This document shows, in pieces, positions 1-9,320 of a DNA stretch of 64,000 bases. The notes beneath the pieces are model-generated. The model searched no databases. It saw nothing but the letters and a program-made list of their open reading frames with translations, and was not told the origin of the DNA. A program made the translations under genes and the position numbers. Source of the DNA: Clostridium cavendishii DSM 21758 (GTDB taxonomy: Bacteria; Bacillota; Clostridia; Clostridiales; Clostridiaceae); the NCBI RefSeq assembly GCF_900141845.1, contig NZ_FQZB01000008.1:186001-250000 (forward strand), in the 5' to 3' direction. Position 1 is the first letter of the stretch, and each line of letters starts with the position of its first letter.

Positions 1-2
1 AT

Positions 3-2336
3 AAGGAGTCTGCAAAAATTAATGATATTTTATGCTATAGAGTTACTATAACTAATAGAGGTAACGCTAAGGCTTTTGATGTGTTTTTAAAAGAAAACTA
101 TATTGATGGAGTACAACTTGTTAAATATAGTGTTCTTATAAATGGTGAAAGATATGGTGATATAAATTTAGAAGATAGAATCTATATAGGGGATCTTGAA
201 GTAAATGAAAGTGTGGTATTTTCATATAAGGTAAAGATTACAGATTTTCCAAGTTCAAATCCTATAAGAAGTTTATCTAAAATTAGCTATAGCTATTTTG
301 TAGATCATAATAGGGCTAAAATCACAAAAACTGAAATTTCAAAGGAAGCAATAACTAGAGTCAATACAGCTGTTTTAGAAGTGGCAAGTAAAGTATCTCA
401 AAGTATAGTATCACTTTCTGATATTATAAATTGCAGATTTGTTATTTTAAATAGTGGAAATATAGATGCCTATAATATAGCATTAAGAGTAAATATACCA
501 GAGGAGCTTTTACTTATAAATGATAAATTTAATGTTAGTACAGAAGACTATTATATTTCAGGGAATATAATAAATATAAATAAATTAGAACCAAATAAGA
601 AATTAGATATAAGTTTTAAGCTTAAACCTATAAAAATTTCTGATAAAGAACTTAAGGTTTCATTAGATAATTCTTATGAATATAAAGTATCAGAAAAGTT
701 AGAACCTCAAAGAGAAGAAAAAAACTTTATTATGGATGGAGTTAGTATAAAAGTACCTTTAATAGAGGGAGAGTGCTTTATAGATAAGGAGTATTTAGAG
801 GTTTCAGAAAAAAAATTAGTAAGTTTTAGTATAAGGAATACTGGAAATTTAGATTTAAATGAAGCAAAGTTATATTTAAATTTACCTAAAAATGTTAGTA
901 TATTAAAAAATACTGCAACTTTAAATGGTAAAAATATAAAAGTTACATTTAATAATATTATAGAGCTTTCAAGTATAAAGGCGGGGGAAGAGAACTTTCT
1001 AAGCTTTTATATAATAGCTACATCATTAGAAAATAGTAATGTGGTAAATTTGACATCTAAAATAATAGGTTCTTACTTTTTACAAAATAATAGTATATCT
1101 ATAGAAAAAGAATATGAACTAAATGAACTTAGTTTAAAGCTTATTCTAAGTTATTTAGACATAAGTTTTAAGCCTGAAGATACTACAATTTTAGTTTCAG
1201 AGAAATCTTATATGAGTATTATTATTAAAAATAAAGGAAATACAGAAGCTTTTAATGTAAAGTTAAATGAATATATAGGGGATGATATATCTGTAATAAG
1301 GGAGTCTCTAATATTAGATGGAGATAAGATTAAAAGTAATGCTTTAGAGGATGTAATAGATTTTGGTAATATTAAACCTCATAGAGCTAAAGTATTAAGA
1401 TATGCATTTGTTAAAAACAAAGTAGGAAGTTATGAGAATTTTAGCTTTAAAGTAAAAGCTATAGCTGATTTTTTAATAGATGATATCCTTGTTACTAAAA
1501 GCTTTTTAAAAGAAAGCGATAGTATAAATGTTGAAGAAGTGAAGATAGAACCTATGATGAGCGCGGATAAGGAATATATATTAAAGAATGATGTAATAAC
1601 TTATTCGGTTAATATTTTAAATGAAGGGACACTACCATTAACAATCTTCTATCAAGATAAAAATCCCCAAGGGCTAATATTTATAAATGATTCAGTAAAG
1701 ATAAATGGTAATTGTATTAAAGAAGTAGAGCCAAGTATAGGGTTTAACGCTGGAATACTGAAGCCTGGTGAGTTTATGTGCATAACTACTAGATACAGCT
1801 ATAAAAGAGTTTATAATAGCGTCAATATAGAAAACCAAGCTATAATAACCTATGGTTATTACAGGGATAACTTTAAATCTAATATATTAAAGAAAAAGTC
1901 TTCAAATATTGTAAGCTTAGAAGCTAAAATAAGTACATTTAAAGATTTTTCAATAGAAGAAATTATAGATGTATCAGGTATAAAACCAGCTATTAAGGAA
2001 ATTTCAAATTTTTATGTAGAACCCGAAATAAGTAATTATTATATAGTAAATACAATAAAAAACACTTCATATTCTAACGAAAGTTTAACAGGCTATAAGC
2101 TAATGGTTAGGGGTGTATTAAAAGAAAAAATAGAGTATATAGCAAATAATGATTTTGAGTCAATACACCTTTTTAATACAGAGGAGAGTTTTTCCACATT
2201 CGTAATACTTCCAGAAGAATATAAAGAGGGAGAAGCCATTAATTTGGAAATTAAAGTTCAAAATATATTTTTTAGATTAACTGATGATTGTAATTTGGTA
2301 AAAAGTATAAGTATTCTAATAGAAGGCAAAATATAA
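3..2336 (+). CDS. DUF11-repeat surface protein, 5' end outside window
   Basis: The reading frame is open from the first complete codon of the window, so the gene starts upstream; a GTG at 81 is in frame but has no ribosome binding site. The first visible residues (LCYRVTITNRGNAKAFDV) match the DUF11 pattern of tandem beta-sandwich repeats (YTITVTNTGNATATNV). The pattern recurs about every 120 residues, for example VSFSIRNTGNLDLNEAKL, MSIIIKNKGNTEAFNVKL and ITYSVNILNEGTLPL. No membrane anchor is visible at the C terminus, which ends in a unique domain of about 130 residues. DUF11 repeats usually form extracellular stalks in large Firmicutes surface proteins; export is inferred from the family, since the N terminus is missing. 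Role unknown. Confidence 0.8.
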   Translation, partial: KESAKINDILCYRVTITNRGNAKAFDVFLKENYIDGVQLVKYSVLINGERYGDINLEDRIYIGDLEVNESVVFSYKVKITDFPSSNPIRSLSKISYSYFVDHNRAKITKTEISKEAITRVNTAVLEVASKVSQSIVSLSDIINCRFVILNSGNIDAYNIALRVNIPEELLLINDKFNVSTEDYYISGNIININKLEPNKKLDISFKLKPIKISDKELKVSLDNSYEYKVSEKLEPQREEKNFIMDGVSIKVPLIEGECFIDKEYLEVSEKKLVSFSIRNTGNLDLNEAKLYLNLPKNVSILKNTATLNGKNIKVTFNNIIELSSIKAGEENFLSFYIIATSLENSNVVNLTSKIIGSYFLQNNSISIEKEYELNELSLKLILSYLDISFKPEDTTILVSEKSYMSIIIKNKGNTEAFNVKLNEYIGDDISVIRESLILDGDKIKSNALEDVIDFGNIKPHRAKVLRYAFVKNKVGSYENFSFKVKAIADFLIDDILVTKSFLKESDSINVEEVKIEPMMSADKEYILKNDVITYSVNILNEGTLPLTIFYQDKNPQGLIFINDSVKINGNCIKEVEPSIGFNAGILKPGEFMCITTRYSYKRVYNSVNIENQAIITYGYYRDNFKSNILKKKSSNIVSLEAKISTFKDFSIEEIIDVSGIKPAIKEISNFYVEPEISNYYIVNTIKNTSYSNESLTGYKLMVRGVLKEKIEYIANNDFESIHLFNTEESFSTFVILPEEYKEGEAINLEIKVQNIFFRLTDDCNLVKSISILIEGKI

Positions 2337-2339
2337 AAA

Positions 2340-2402
2340 GTTTTAAATAACCTTCCTATATCTTAACTTCAAAGAAAAGGAAGGTTATTTTTATATCTAT
2401 GA
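2340..2402 (+). terminator. Hairpin terminator after the DUF11 gene
   Basis: The inverted repeat AATAACCTTCCT ... AGGAAGGTTATT is followed by TTTATAT, just after the DUF11 gene stop. The minus-strand gene ends at 2425, so the hairpin could serve both genes. Confidence 0.6.
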
Positions 2403-2424
2403 AATTTTAAATTTACAATTCATT

Positions 2425-3318
2425 CTAAATCTTTAAGCTTGCAAAATATTTTTTTTCAAGTCTTTCAGGGTAGTAAGATAGTTTAGCTTTTCTTAAACCT
2501 GGTAAGCCCATGTCTTCTTCCCTATTTATATAAGGTATATCAGGATAAAACATTTCTATAAAGTTCTTGTTTAAAAATGTATAGCTACCGTCATATTCAA
2601 TATCACATTTTTCAACATGGATTATAGCCATATCCTTTGAGACTTTTTCACCAATTGTAAAACCTACTACCTTATTATCTACGTAAAGAGCTAATGCATC
2701 TAAATTTAAAGCGTTTTTATTTATTAAGAGATTACCTATGGCATTGTTTTCATATACTAATTCTTTTGTTTTATTTGATTTTTTATTATACCAAGTATCT
2801 GAAAAGGCTAAAACATCGCAAATAGTAAGTTGATCATCTATAGATTTAAGCTCATAGTTATAGGAAGTTTTAAACTTATTATAATGGTTTCTTTTTTTGC
2901 TTAGTTTTTTACCTTTTAAGGTTTTAAGTTTATTTCCGTTATAAATATAATCAAAATTATCAAGATCGGCTTCAATATGAAGTTCTTCTTTAAATATTTT
3001 TTTGAGTCTTTCTGAAAAATTGGTATCTATAGTTACAAAAAGATAAGGGTTAGAATTTATAGAAGCTAGAAAGGTAACTATCTTTTTTAAGGCTAAGTCA
3101 TCTAAGGGTTCTTTGGAAACGGGAGCCATAAAACAAGGACCAATTTCAGAATTAGTTACTTTTATAACTAAACAGTCGTAAATTATATTATATTCTATTC
3201 CGCATAAATCTTTCCAAAGGTACAAATTTGTAAATGAATAGTCATAAATGAAAAAGGGATAATCGGTCAAAAAAGAGTCAAAAACGTTTTTATCACAAAG
3301 CTCTAGTTTCTTAAACAT
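2425..3318 (-). CDS. DUF2156 domain protein
   Basis: Predicted 297 residues beginning MFKKLELCDKN. I chose this ATG because AAAGGAGAG lies 8 bases before it; an upstream in-frame ATG would add 29 residues without a good site. It resembles the clostridial DUF2156 family, a GNAT-like fold related to the catalytic domain of aminoacyl-phosphatidylglycerol synthases (MprF). Visible family-like features are the aromatic start (DYPFFIYDYSFTNLYLWKD), a basic stretch KLKTLKGKKLSKKRNHYNKF near residue 130, and the end INREEDMGLPGLRKAKLSYYPE. No membrane segments, so it lacks the flippase part of MprF. Transfer of an aminoacyl or acyl group is only a family guess. Single-gene unit. Confidence 0.75.
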   Translation of the reverse strand: MFKKLELCDKNVFDSFLTDYPFFIYDYSFTNLYLWKDLCGIEYNIIYDCLVIKVTNSEIGPCFMAPVSKEPLDDLALKKIVTFLASINSNPYLFVTIDTNFSERLKKIFKEELHIEADLDNFDYIYNGNKLKTLKGKKLSKKRNHYNKFKTSYNYELKSIDDQLTICDVLAFSDTWYNKKSNKTKELVYENNAIGNLLINKNALNLDALALYVDNKVVGFTIGEKVSKDMAIIHVEKCDIEYDGSYTFLNKNFIEMFYPDIPYINREEDMGLPGLRKAKLSYYPERLEKKYFASLKI

Positions 3319-3529
3319 ATTAAGCTCTCCTTTGTATACATGAACTTTCGTCCTTAATACAGTATATGGAATAATAAAAACGTTGTTAAATATTTTGCTT
3401 AACATTTTTATGATATTGACAAAGAATAAAAAGCATAATTACTTATAAAAATTAAAAAATATCATAGTAGAATAAATACATAAAGTAATAATTTTAATAA
3501 AGAAATAAAATATGTTTTAAGATAGTATA

Positions 3530-3565
3530 ATTAAAGACCTTGTGAGAACAAGGCCTTTTTATTAT
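3530..3565 (+). terminator. Short hairpin with T-run
   Basis: AAGACCTTGT, loop GAGA, ACAAGGCCTTTTT forms a short stem with one mismatch and a T-run on the plus strand. No plus-strand gene lies immediately upstream. The rest of 3319-3618 is plain AT-rich sequence and must hold the promoter of the DUF2156 gene. Confidence 0.4.
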
Positions 3566-3618
3566 AGGGTAAATTTATTTGAATATTTAGGGAGGATAAA
3601 TTTCTGTAGTATACTTAA

Positions 3619-4788
3619 TTAATAAACAACAACATTTGAAGAAATAACACCACTTCCAGGACGACCACCAGAAATTACATTATTTGTAGCAGTGTATACT
3701 TTGTAGTTTATAGGTCCTTCACTGTCTGCTTGGCCGTTTAATGCAAAGATATAAGGGGAAGTCCACGTTTTAACTACTCCTGTAGTATAGTTAAAATAAG
3801 TCACTGTATTATTATATATTTCAATTCTTATTCTTCCATTTGCAGGAGCACAATTTGGCTCAGAGAAAAGTAGTTTTCCACCACCTGCATCGCTTGCATA
3901 TATAGATAATGTTCCGTTTTCAATTTGAAGTTCAGAGTCATTTGATTGAGTGCCAGCATCTCCACCATATCCGTTGTTAGTACTAGAATCACCTATATTA
4001 ACAAGAAAACCTGTAGGATTTGCGCCAAAGGCAAACTCATAGGATGCTTTAGTAAATTTAGTACCACCTGTTGGATATAAGTCAGTAGTAGATAAATTTT
4101 GATTTGTTGAGAAATAAGGAGAACCAATATTGCTAGTTACACCGGATGATGGTATAAAGGTTACTTTTGTATTTGTTACACCAACTCCAGTACGATTAGA
4201 ATATTCATTTACAACTCTATTTATTCCAGCATAAATTTTATAGTTAACAGGCCCTTCACTGTCAGCTTGTCCATTTAATGCAAAGATATAAGGTGATGTC
4301 CAAGTTTTACTTACTTTAGTAGTATAATTAAAATAAGTTACTGTATTATTTGAAATTTCAATTCTTATTTTTCCATTTGCAGGAGCACAATTTGGCTCAG
4401 AGAAAAGAAGTTGTCTCTGGCCAGCATCACTAGCATATATATTTAATGTTCCATTTTCAATCTGAAGTTCAGAGTCATTTGATTGAGTCCCAGAGTCTCC
4501 CCCATACCCATCATTAGTGCTAGAATCACCTATATCAACAAGAAAACCTTTTGGGCTAGCACCGAAATTGATATCATATGCTATAATTTTATATTGGTTA
4601 TTATTATAAGGATTTAAGTCATTAGTTACTATATACTGTTCATTAGGTAACTGTTTTGTTGAAAAATACGGACTAGATAAATTACTGGTGACATTTCCAG
4701 CTGCTTTTGCAGTACTTGCTGGAACAAGCATACTAGTTGTTAAAAATGAAAGCGTAATAACAGACAACAATTTAGTAATTCTTTTCAT
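3619..4788 (-). CDS. Secreted protein with two tandem ~165-residue domains
   Basis: 389 residues. The N terminus is a clear signal peptide (basic MKRITK, hydrophobic core, cleavage after AKA near residue 29). The mature part is an internal duplication, roughly residues 32-205 and 215-389. Each half carries STNxGYGGDxGTQSNDSELQ, then IENGTL, LLFSEPNCAPANG, TVTYFNYTT and TWTSPYIFALNGQADSEGP, and each has one Cys. The Asp/Gly/Asn-rich motif and beta-rich composition suggest a sugar- or metal-binding beta sandwich, but I do not recognise the family. The ribosome site TAGGAGGAG precedes the ATG. No sorting signal or membrane anchor, so it is probably released. Monocistronic. Confidence 0.75.
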   Translation of the reverse strand: MKRITKLLSVITLSFLTTSMLVPASTAKAAGNVTSNLSSPYFSTKQLPNEQYIVTNDLNPYNNNQYKIIAYDINFGASPKGFLVDIGDSSTNDGYGGDSGTQSNDSELQIENGTLNIYASDAGQRQLLFSEPNCAPANGKIRIEISNNTVTYFNYTTKVSKTWTSPYIFALNGQADSEGPVNYKIYAGINRVVNEYSNRTGVGVTNTKVTFIPSSGVTSNIGSPYFSTNQNLSTTDLYPTGGTKFTKASYEFAFGANPTGFLVNIGDSSTNNGYGGDAGTQSNDSELQIENGTLSIYASDAGGGKLLFSEPNCAPANGRIRIEIYNNTVTYFNYTTGVVKTWTSPYIFALNGQADSEGPINYKVYTATNNVISGGRPGSGVISSNVVVY

Positions 4789-5141
4789 AAAATACTCCTC
4801 CTAGATCAATATTATAATAATGGATAAAATAATAATAAAAGGTTTCATAATCTATTTTGTTATCCTCCCCAATAATAGATAACATAATTATTTCATAAAA
4901 ATAAATAAATGTAAATATATGGAAAATAATTTTGGGATAAAATTTTAAATTAATATTTTGTTATTTAGCCTAAAATTAATAAATTATTTATAGTTTTGTG
5001 TTCTTCTTGAATTATAGATATTAATAATTTGGGTATATTAATATTATTTATTGTAACAATAAACGATAAACTTCATAATATTAATATATAGAAATTTGTG
5101 TATGTATTAATACACTTAAATAATAAAGATGGTTTGTTTTA
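4789..5141. other. Non-coding gap between divergent genes
   Basis: About 350 very AT-rich bases with no coding signal. It must hold the promoter of the secreted protein on the minus strand. Nothing beyond short A/T tracts is recognisable until the ars promoter at 5142. Confidence 0.5.
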
Positions 5142-5192
5142 TTGACTTTATATAGACAATGGTCTATATTATATATAGATGAATATCTATAT
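5142..5192 (+). promoter_or_regulatory. ars promoter with two tandem palindromic operators
   Basis: TTGACT (5142-5147), 17 bases, TATATT (5165-5170) is a strong sigma-A promoter. Two 20-base palindromes overlap it: ATATAGAC-AATG-GTCTATAT at 5150-5169, filling the spacer and -10 box, and ATATAGAT-GAAT-ATCTATAT at 5173-5192, over the likely transcription start. Both have 8-base arms and a 4-base centre and differ at one position per arm; their centres are 23 bases apart, about two helical turns. They lie directly upstream of arsR, as expected for ArsR autorepression. Confidence 0.8.
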
Positions 5193-5205
5193 AAGAGGTG
5201 GTTAA

Positions 5206-5535
5206 ATGAAAACTAATTATGAGTATATGGCAAAAATAATTAAAGCACTTTCTGATAGTAATAGGCTAAAAATAATAGATATACTATCTTGTGGTGAAAG
5301 ATGTGCTTGTGATATTTTGGAATATTTTGATTTTACGCAACCAACACTTTCACATCATATGAAGGTGCTTATGGAATGTGGACTTGTAAATTCTAGAAAA
5401 GAAGGTCAATGGAGTCATTATTCTTTAAATAGCTCTAACTGTAATAAATTAGTCTTGTCTATTATGAATCTTATGACGGAAACTGATGACTGTATATGTA
5501 AGGATAAGTCTAAAGGTAATTGTAACAAAGCTTAA
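5206..5535 (+). CDS. arsR: ArsR-family arsenic-responsive repressor
   Basis: 109 residues with the winged helix-turn-helix fold of ArsR/SmtB repressors. The recognition helix region is TQPTLSHHMKVLMECGLV, and the metalloid site in the preceding helix is CGERCACDIL, whose Cys pair matches the ELCVCDL signature of arsenite-sensing ArsR. A Cys-containing tail (TDDCICKDKSKGNCNKA) is extra and could add thiol ligands. First gene of the ars operon, behind two palindromic operators. Arsenite or antimonite binding should release DNA and derepress the operon; this follows from the family. Start supported by AAGAGGTGG. Confidence 0.93.
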   Translation: MKTNYEYMAKIIKALSDSNRLKIIDILSCGERCACDILEYFDFTQPTLSHHMKVLMECGLVNSRKEGQWSHYSLNSSNCNKLVLSIMNLMTETDDCICKDKSKGNCNKA

Positions 5536-5569
5536 AAATATTAAGATATAAAAGGAGAGATTTAAGATT

Positions 5570-5941
5570 ATGAAAAAAATGATTATATTTGATCCGGCTA
5601 TGTGTTGTTCTACAGGAGTATGTGGGCCTAGTATAGACACTGAATTATTGAGAGTAGCTACCGTTTTAAACAGTTTAAAGAAACATGGGATGAGTATTGA
5701 AAGATACAATTTAACAAGTAATCCTCAAATGTTTGTAGATAATAAGATTATAAATGAGTTACTTAATTCAGAAGGTATAGATATATTACCTGTAACTATA
5801 GTAGATGGAAAGGTAATAAAGACTAAAGCTTATCTAACTAATAAAGAGTTTTGTGAAGCTTTAGAAGTTCCTGAAACTTATTTAAAAACAACTATAGAAA
5901 TAAAAAAGAAGCAATGTTGCTGTAAAGACGGATGCTGTTAG
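5570..5941 (+). CDS. arsD: ArsD arsenite metallochaperone
   Basis: 123 residues. The thioredoxin-like ArsD fold begins MKKMIIFDPAMCCSTGVCGP, giving Cys12, Cys13 and Cys18, the three residues that bind arsenite and pass it to ArsA in characterised ArsD proteins. A second cluster ends the protein (QCCCKDGCC), equivalent to the C-terminal vicinal pairs of plasmid ArsD. Its stop is 14 bases before arsA, with a GGAGAG ribosome site between, so the chaperone and its ATPase are translated together. Role: deliver trivalent arsenic or antimony to the ArsA pump, with weak secondary repressor activity known in the family. Confidence 0.93.
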   Translation: MKKMIIFDPAMCCSTGVCGPSIDTELLRVATVLNSLKKHGMSIERYNLTSNPQMFVDNKIINELLNSEGIDILPVTIVDGKVIKTKAYLTNKEFCEALEVPETYLKTTIEIKKKQCCCKDGCC

Positions 5942-5955
5942 GAGAGTGAGATTTT

Positions 5956-7701
5956 ATGGAAAGGTTATTTAATACTAAGGATATAGATTTAACAAAGTAT
6001 TTATTTTTTACTGGAAAAGGTGGAGTTGGAAAAACTTCAACAGCTTGTGCGACTGCTATAAACTTAGCAGATGTTGGGAAAAGGGTAATGCTTGTTAGTA
6101 CGGATCCAGCTTCAAATTTACAAGATGTTTTTAATAGAACTCTTAATAATAAAGGGGTTCAAATAGAAGAAGTTCCAAATCTTGTAGTTGCAAATTTTAA
6201 TCCAGAAGATGCAGCAAAAGAGTATAGGGAAAGCGTAGTAGGACCCTTTAGAGGAAAACTTCCAAAGGTAGTTATAAATAATATGGAAGAACAGCTTTCA
6301 GGTTCTTGCACTGTTGAAATAGCTGCATTTAATGAATTTTCAACCTTTATAACTGATGAAAAGATAAAAAATGAATTTGATTATATAATTTTTGATACAG
6401 CACCTACAGGTCATACTCTTAGAATGCTACAACTTCCATCAGCTTGGAGTAATTTTATTAGTGAAAGTACCCATGGAGCATCTTGTTTAGGGCAACTTTC
6501 AGGGCTTGAGGAGAGAAAAGAAGTTTATAAAAATGCAGTAAAAGCTTTAGCAGATAGTGCTATGACTACACTAATATTAGTTTCTAGACCAGAGCTTACT
6601 CCTTTAAATGAGGCAGAAAGGGCTTCTAAGGAACTACAAGATTTAGGAATAGATAATCAAATTTTAGTTATTAATGGAGTTCTTAAAGAAGTTAACGATA
6701 GCTTATCAACTGCTTTATATGAAAAGCAAAAAAAGGCTCTTTCAGAGATGCCACAGGGGTTAAAAGCTTTAGAACAGTTTACTATTCCATTAAGACCTTA
6801 TAATATAACAGGACTTGAAAATGTAAGAGCATTTTTGAAGGAAGATAATATTATACTCAGTGATGAAAAATTAGAGATAGAAATAATACCTGAATTTAAA
6901 GATATAGTAGATGACTTATATAATACAAATAAAAAAGTTATATTTACAATGGGAAAAGGTGGAGTTGGTAAAACTACTATTGCTGCTAGCATAGCGTTAG
7001 GATTATCTAAAAAAGGGAAAAAGGTTCATCTTACAACTACAGACCCAGCAGCACATTTAAAATTTGTTTTAGATGAAAGCTTGGGGATTAGTTTCAGTCA
7101 TATAGATGAAAAGAAAGAGCTAGAAAACTATAAAGAAGAAGTTTTAAGTAAAGCTAGGATGACTATGACAGAAGAAGATATTGAATATGTGAAAGAAGAT
7201 TTAAGATCACCATGTACTCAAGAAATAGCAGTGTTTAGAGCTTTTTCTAAAATAGTTGAAAGGTCAGAAAATGAAATAGTGGTTATAGATACAGCGCCTA
7301 CAGGGCATACCTTACTGTTGTTAGATTCTACTGAAAGCTACCATAGAGAAATATCACGTTCTCAAGGTGATATTCCAGAGTCAGTTAGAAAATTACTTCC
7401 AAAGTTAAGGGATGAAAATTCTACAGAAGTAATAATCGTAACTTTAGCAGAGGCTACACCAGTATATGAAGCTATGAGATTAGAAGCTGATTTAAAAAGA
7501 GCAGGTATTAGTAGCAAATGGTGGATAATAAATTCAAGCATGTATGCAGCAAATACTACTAATGAAATATTAAAAGCTAAAGCTAGTAATGAAGTTAAGT
7601 GGATTAATAAGGTTAATGAAATATCTAAAGGAAATTTTGCCTTAGTTGAGTGGAAAGCAGAAGACATTAAGGGTGAAAAACTTTTAGATTTAGTAAAATA
7701 A
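5956..7701 (+). CDS. arsA: ArsA arsenite-translocating ATPase, duplicated form
   Basis: 581 residues, the usual length for two-domain bacterial ArsA. Each half has a deviant Walker A P-loop (GKGGVGKT at about 21-28 and 333-340) and the ArsA signature DTAPTGHTL (about 147-155 and 445-453). Cys118, Cys177 and Cys420 fall in contexts matching the three metalloid-binding cysteines of ArsA (SGSCTVEIAAF, GASCLGQL, RSPCTQEIAVF). ArsA hydrolyses ATP on the cytoplasmic face and energises efflux through the membrane carrier. The carrier here is Acr3 rather than ArsB, a combination known from other bacteria. Confidence 0.95.
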   Translation: MERLFNTKDIDLTKYLFFTGKGGVGKTSTACATAINLADVGKRVMLVSTDPASNLQDVFNRTLNNKGVQIEEVPNLVVANFNPEDAAKEYRESVVGPFRGKLPKVVINNMEEQLSGSCTVEIAAFNEFSTFITDEKIKNEFDYIIFDTAPTGHTLRMLQLPSAWSNFISESTHGASCLGQLSGLEERKEVYKNAVKALADSAMTTLILVSRPELTPLNEAERASKELQDLGIDNQILVINGVLKEVNDSLSTALYEKQKKALSEMPQGLKALEQFTIPLRPYNITGLENVRAFLKEDNIILSDEKLEIEIIPEFKDIVDDLYNTNKKVIFTMGKGGVGKTTIAASIALGLSKKGKKVHLTTTDPAAHLKFVLDESLGISFSHIDEKKELENYKEEVLSKARMTMTEEDIEYVKEDLRSPCTQEIAVFRAFSKIVERSENEIVVIDTAPTGHTLLLLDSTESYHREISRSQGDIPESVRKLLPKLRDENSTEVIIVTLAEATPVYEAMRLEADLKRAGISSKWWIINSSMYAANTTNEILKAKASNEVKWINKVNEISKGNFALVEWKAEDIKGEKLLDLVK

Positions 7702-7737
7702 CAAAAGAAAATTAAGGATTAGAGAGGAAGATATTTT

Positions 7738-8151
7738 ATGAAGCCAAAGGTTGCATTTATATGTGTTCATAATTCTTGTAGATCTCAAATGGCAGAAGCA
7801 CTAGGAAAGCTTTTTTATAGTGAGATTTTTGAAAGTTATTCAGCTGGAACGGAGCTTAGAGATACTATAAATCAAGATGCTGCTAGAATAATAAAAGAGC
7901 TATATAAGATAGATATGAATGAAACTCATAAATCAAAGCTTTTAACAGAAATTCCAGAGGTAGATATAGTTATAAAAATGGGCTGTAACGTAATATGTCC
8001 ATTTTTACCTGCAAGGCATATAGAAGACTGGGGATTAGAAGACCCTACAGGAAAAGATGATAAAGAGTTTATAAAAACTGCAAGAACAATTGAAGAAAAG
8101 CTTAAAGATTTAGCAATGAGAATACAAAATAATAAGATTAATTTAAAATAA
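7738..8151 (+). CDS. arsC: Arsenate reductase, low-MW phosphatase type
   Basis: 137 residues of the thioredoxin-coupled ArsC class (pI258-like). The P-loop CVHNSCRS gives catalytic Cys9 and Arg15 in CX5R spacing. The disulfide-relay cysteines are Cys83 and Cys87 (MGCNVICP), and the general acid is Asp102 in WGLEDPTG. It reduces arsenate to arsenite for export by Acr3/ArsA. The pair is spaced by three residues rather than the six of pI258 ArsC, which is common in this subfamily. Ribosome site AGAGAGGAAG. Confidence 0.93.
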   Translation: MKPKVAFICVHNSCRSQMAEALGKLFYSEIFESYSAGTELRDTINQDAARIIKELYKIDMNETHKSKLLTEIPEVDIVIKMGCNVICPFLPARHIEDWGLEDPTGKDDKEFIKTARTIEEKLKDLAMRIQNNKINLK

Positions 8152-8181
8152 AAATATTAAACAAACAAGGAGGGAGTATGC

Positions 8182-9225
8182 TTGGGAAATAGACATTCAA
8201 GACTATCCTTTTTAGATAGGTATCTAACACTTTGGATATTTATAGCTATGGCTTTAGGCATAGGGATTGGATACTTAGTACCTCAAACAGCAACGCTTTT
8301 ATCAAAGTTATCTATAGGTACTACTTCAATTCCAATAGCTATTGGCTTAATAGTTATGATGTATCCACCCCTTGCGAAGGTAAATTATAGAGAGCTTCAT
8401 AAGGTTTTTAAAAATCCTAAGATTTTAGGCTTATCCTTAATTCAAAACTGGCTTATAGGACCAGTACTTATGTTTATATTAGCTATGGTTTTCTTAAGAG
8501 CGGATTCAGCCTTAATGACAGGACTTATACTTATAGGTCTTGCTAGATGTATAGCTATGGTTATAGTCTGGAATAGCTTAGCAGATGGAGATAGTGAATA
8601 TGCAGCAGCTTTAGTTGCCTTTAATTCAATATTCCAGGTTGTATTTTACTCTATATTTGCTTATATTTTCATAACAGTACTGCCACCTATATTTGGATTA
8701 ACAGGCTATAAGGTTAATATATCTATGGCTGATGTGGCCTTGTCAGTAGCAATATATTTAGGAATTCCATTTTTCTTAGGAATGCTTACTAGATTATTTT
8801 TAGAGCCTAAAATGGGAAAAGAGTGGTATAAGGAAAAATTTATACCTAAAATAAGTCCTTTAGCTTTAATAGCATTATTATTTACTATAGTAGTAATGTT
8901 TACTTATAAAGGACAATATATAATAGAGCTTCCATTAGAAGTTATAAAGGTAGCTATTCCATTATTAATTTACTTTATAATAATGTTTTCAGTATCCTTT
9001 TATATAAGCTATAAATCTAATATTGATTATAACAAAACAGTAACTTTAGCTTTTACAGCTGCAAGTAATAACTTTGAACTTGCAATAGCGGTAGCAGTAG
9101 CTGTATTTGGAATAGAGTCAAAAGAAGCATTTGCAGCAGTAATAGGACCTTTAGTAGAAGTTCCTGTCATGATAGGGCTTGTAAATGTAGCATTGCATTG
9201 GAGAAAGAAATATTTTAGTAAATAA
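8182..9225 (+). CDS. acr3: Acr3-type arsenite efflux permease
   Basis: 347 residues with about ten membrane segments. Family landmarks are LSFLDRYLTLWIF at the start, the conserved Cys123 in transmembrane segment 4 (GLARCIAMVIVWNSLADGD), NNFELAIAVAVAVFG and the terminal GPLVEVPVMIGLV. The start is TTG at 8182, 7 bases after AAGGAGGG; an ATG at 8178 is out of frame and stops after four codons. It exports arsenite, with ArsA probably docking on it. An imperfect hairpin at about 9244-9287 separates it from the next gene and may weaken or stabilise the downstream message. Confidence 0.94.
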   Translation: MGNRHSRLSFLDRYLTLWIFIAMALGIGIGYLVPQTATLLSKLSIGTTSIPIAIGLIVMMYPPLAKVNYRELHKVFKNPKILGLSLIQNWLIGPVLMFILAMVFLRADSALMTGLILIGLARCIAMVIVWNSLADGDSEYAAALVAFNSIFQVVFYSIFAYIFITVLPPIFGLTGYKVNISMADVALSVAIYLGIPFFLGMLTRLFLEPKMGKEWYKEKFIPKISPLALIALLFTIVVMFTYKGQYIIELPLEVIKVAIPLLIYFIIMFSVSFYISYKSNIDYNKTVTLAFTAASNNFELAIAVAVAVFGIESKEAFAAVIGPLVEVPVMIGLVNVALHWRKKYFSK

Positions 9226-9320
9226 TTAATTGAAGAACAACAAATATTTTATAAAGAAATATACATTAAACACTTTCTTTTATAAATATGAGATAAAAAA
9301 TAGTAAGGATGTGATTAATA

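Noticed and set aside
5449..5709. Minus-strand frame over arsR/arsD
   Set aside because: Overlaps two well-supported ars genes and has no ribosome site.
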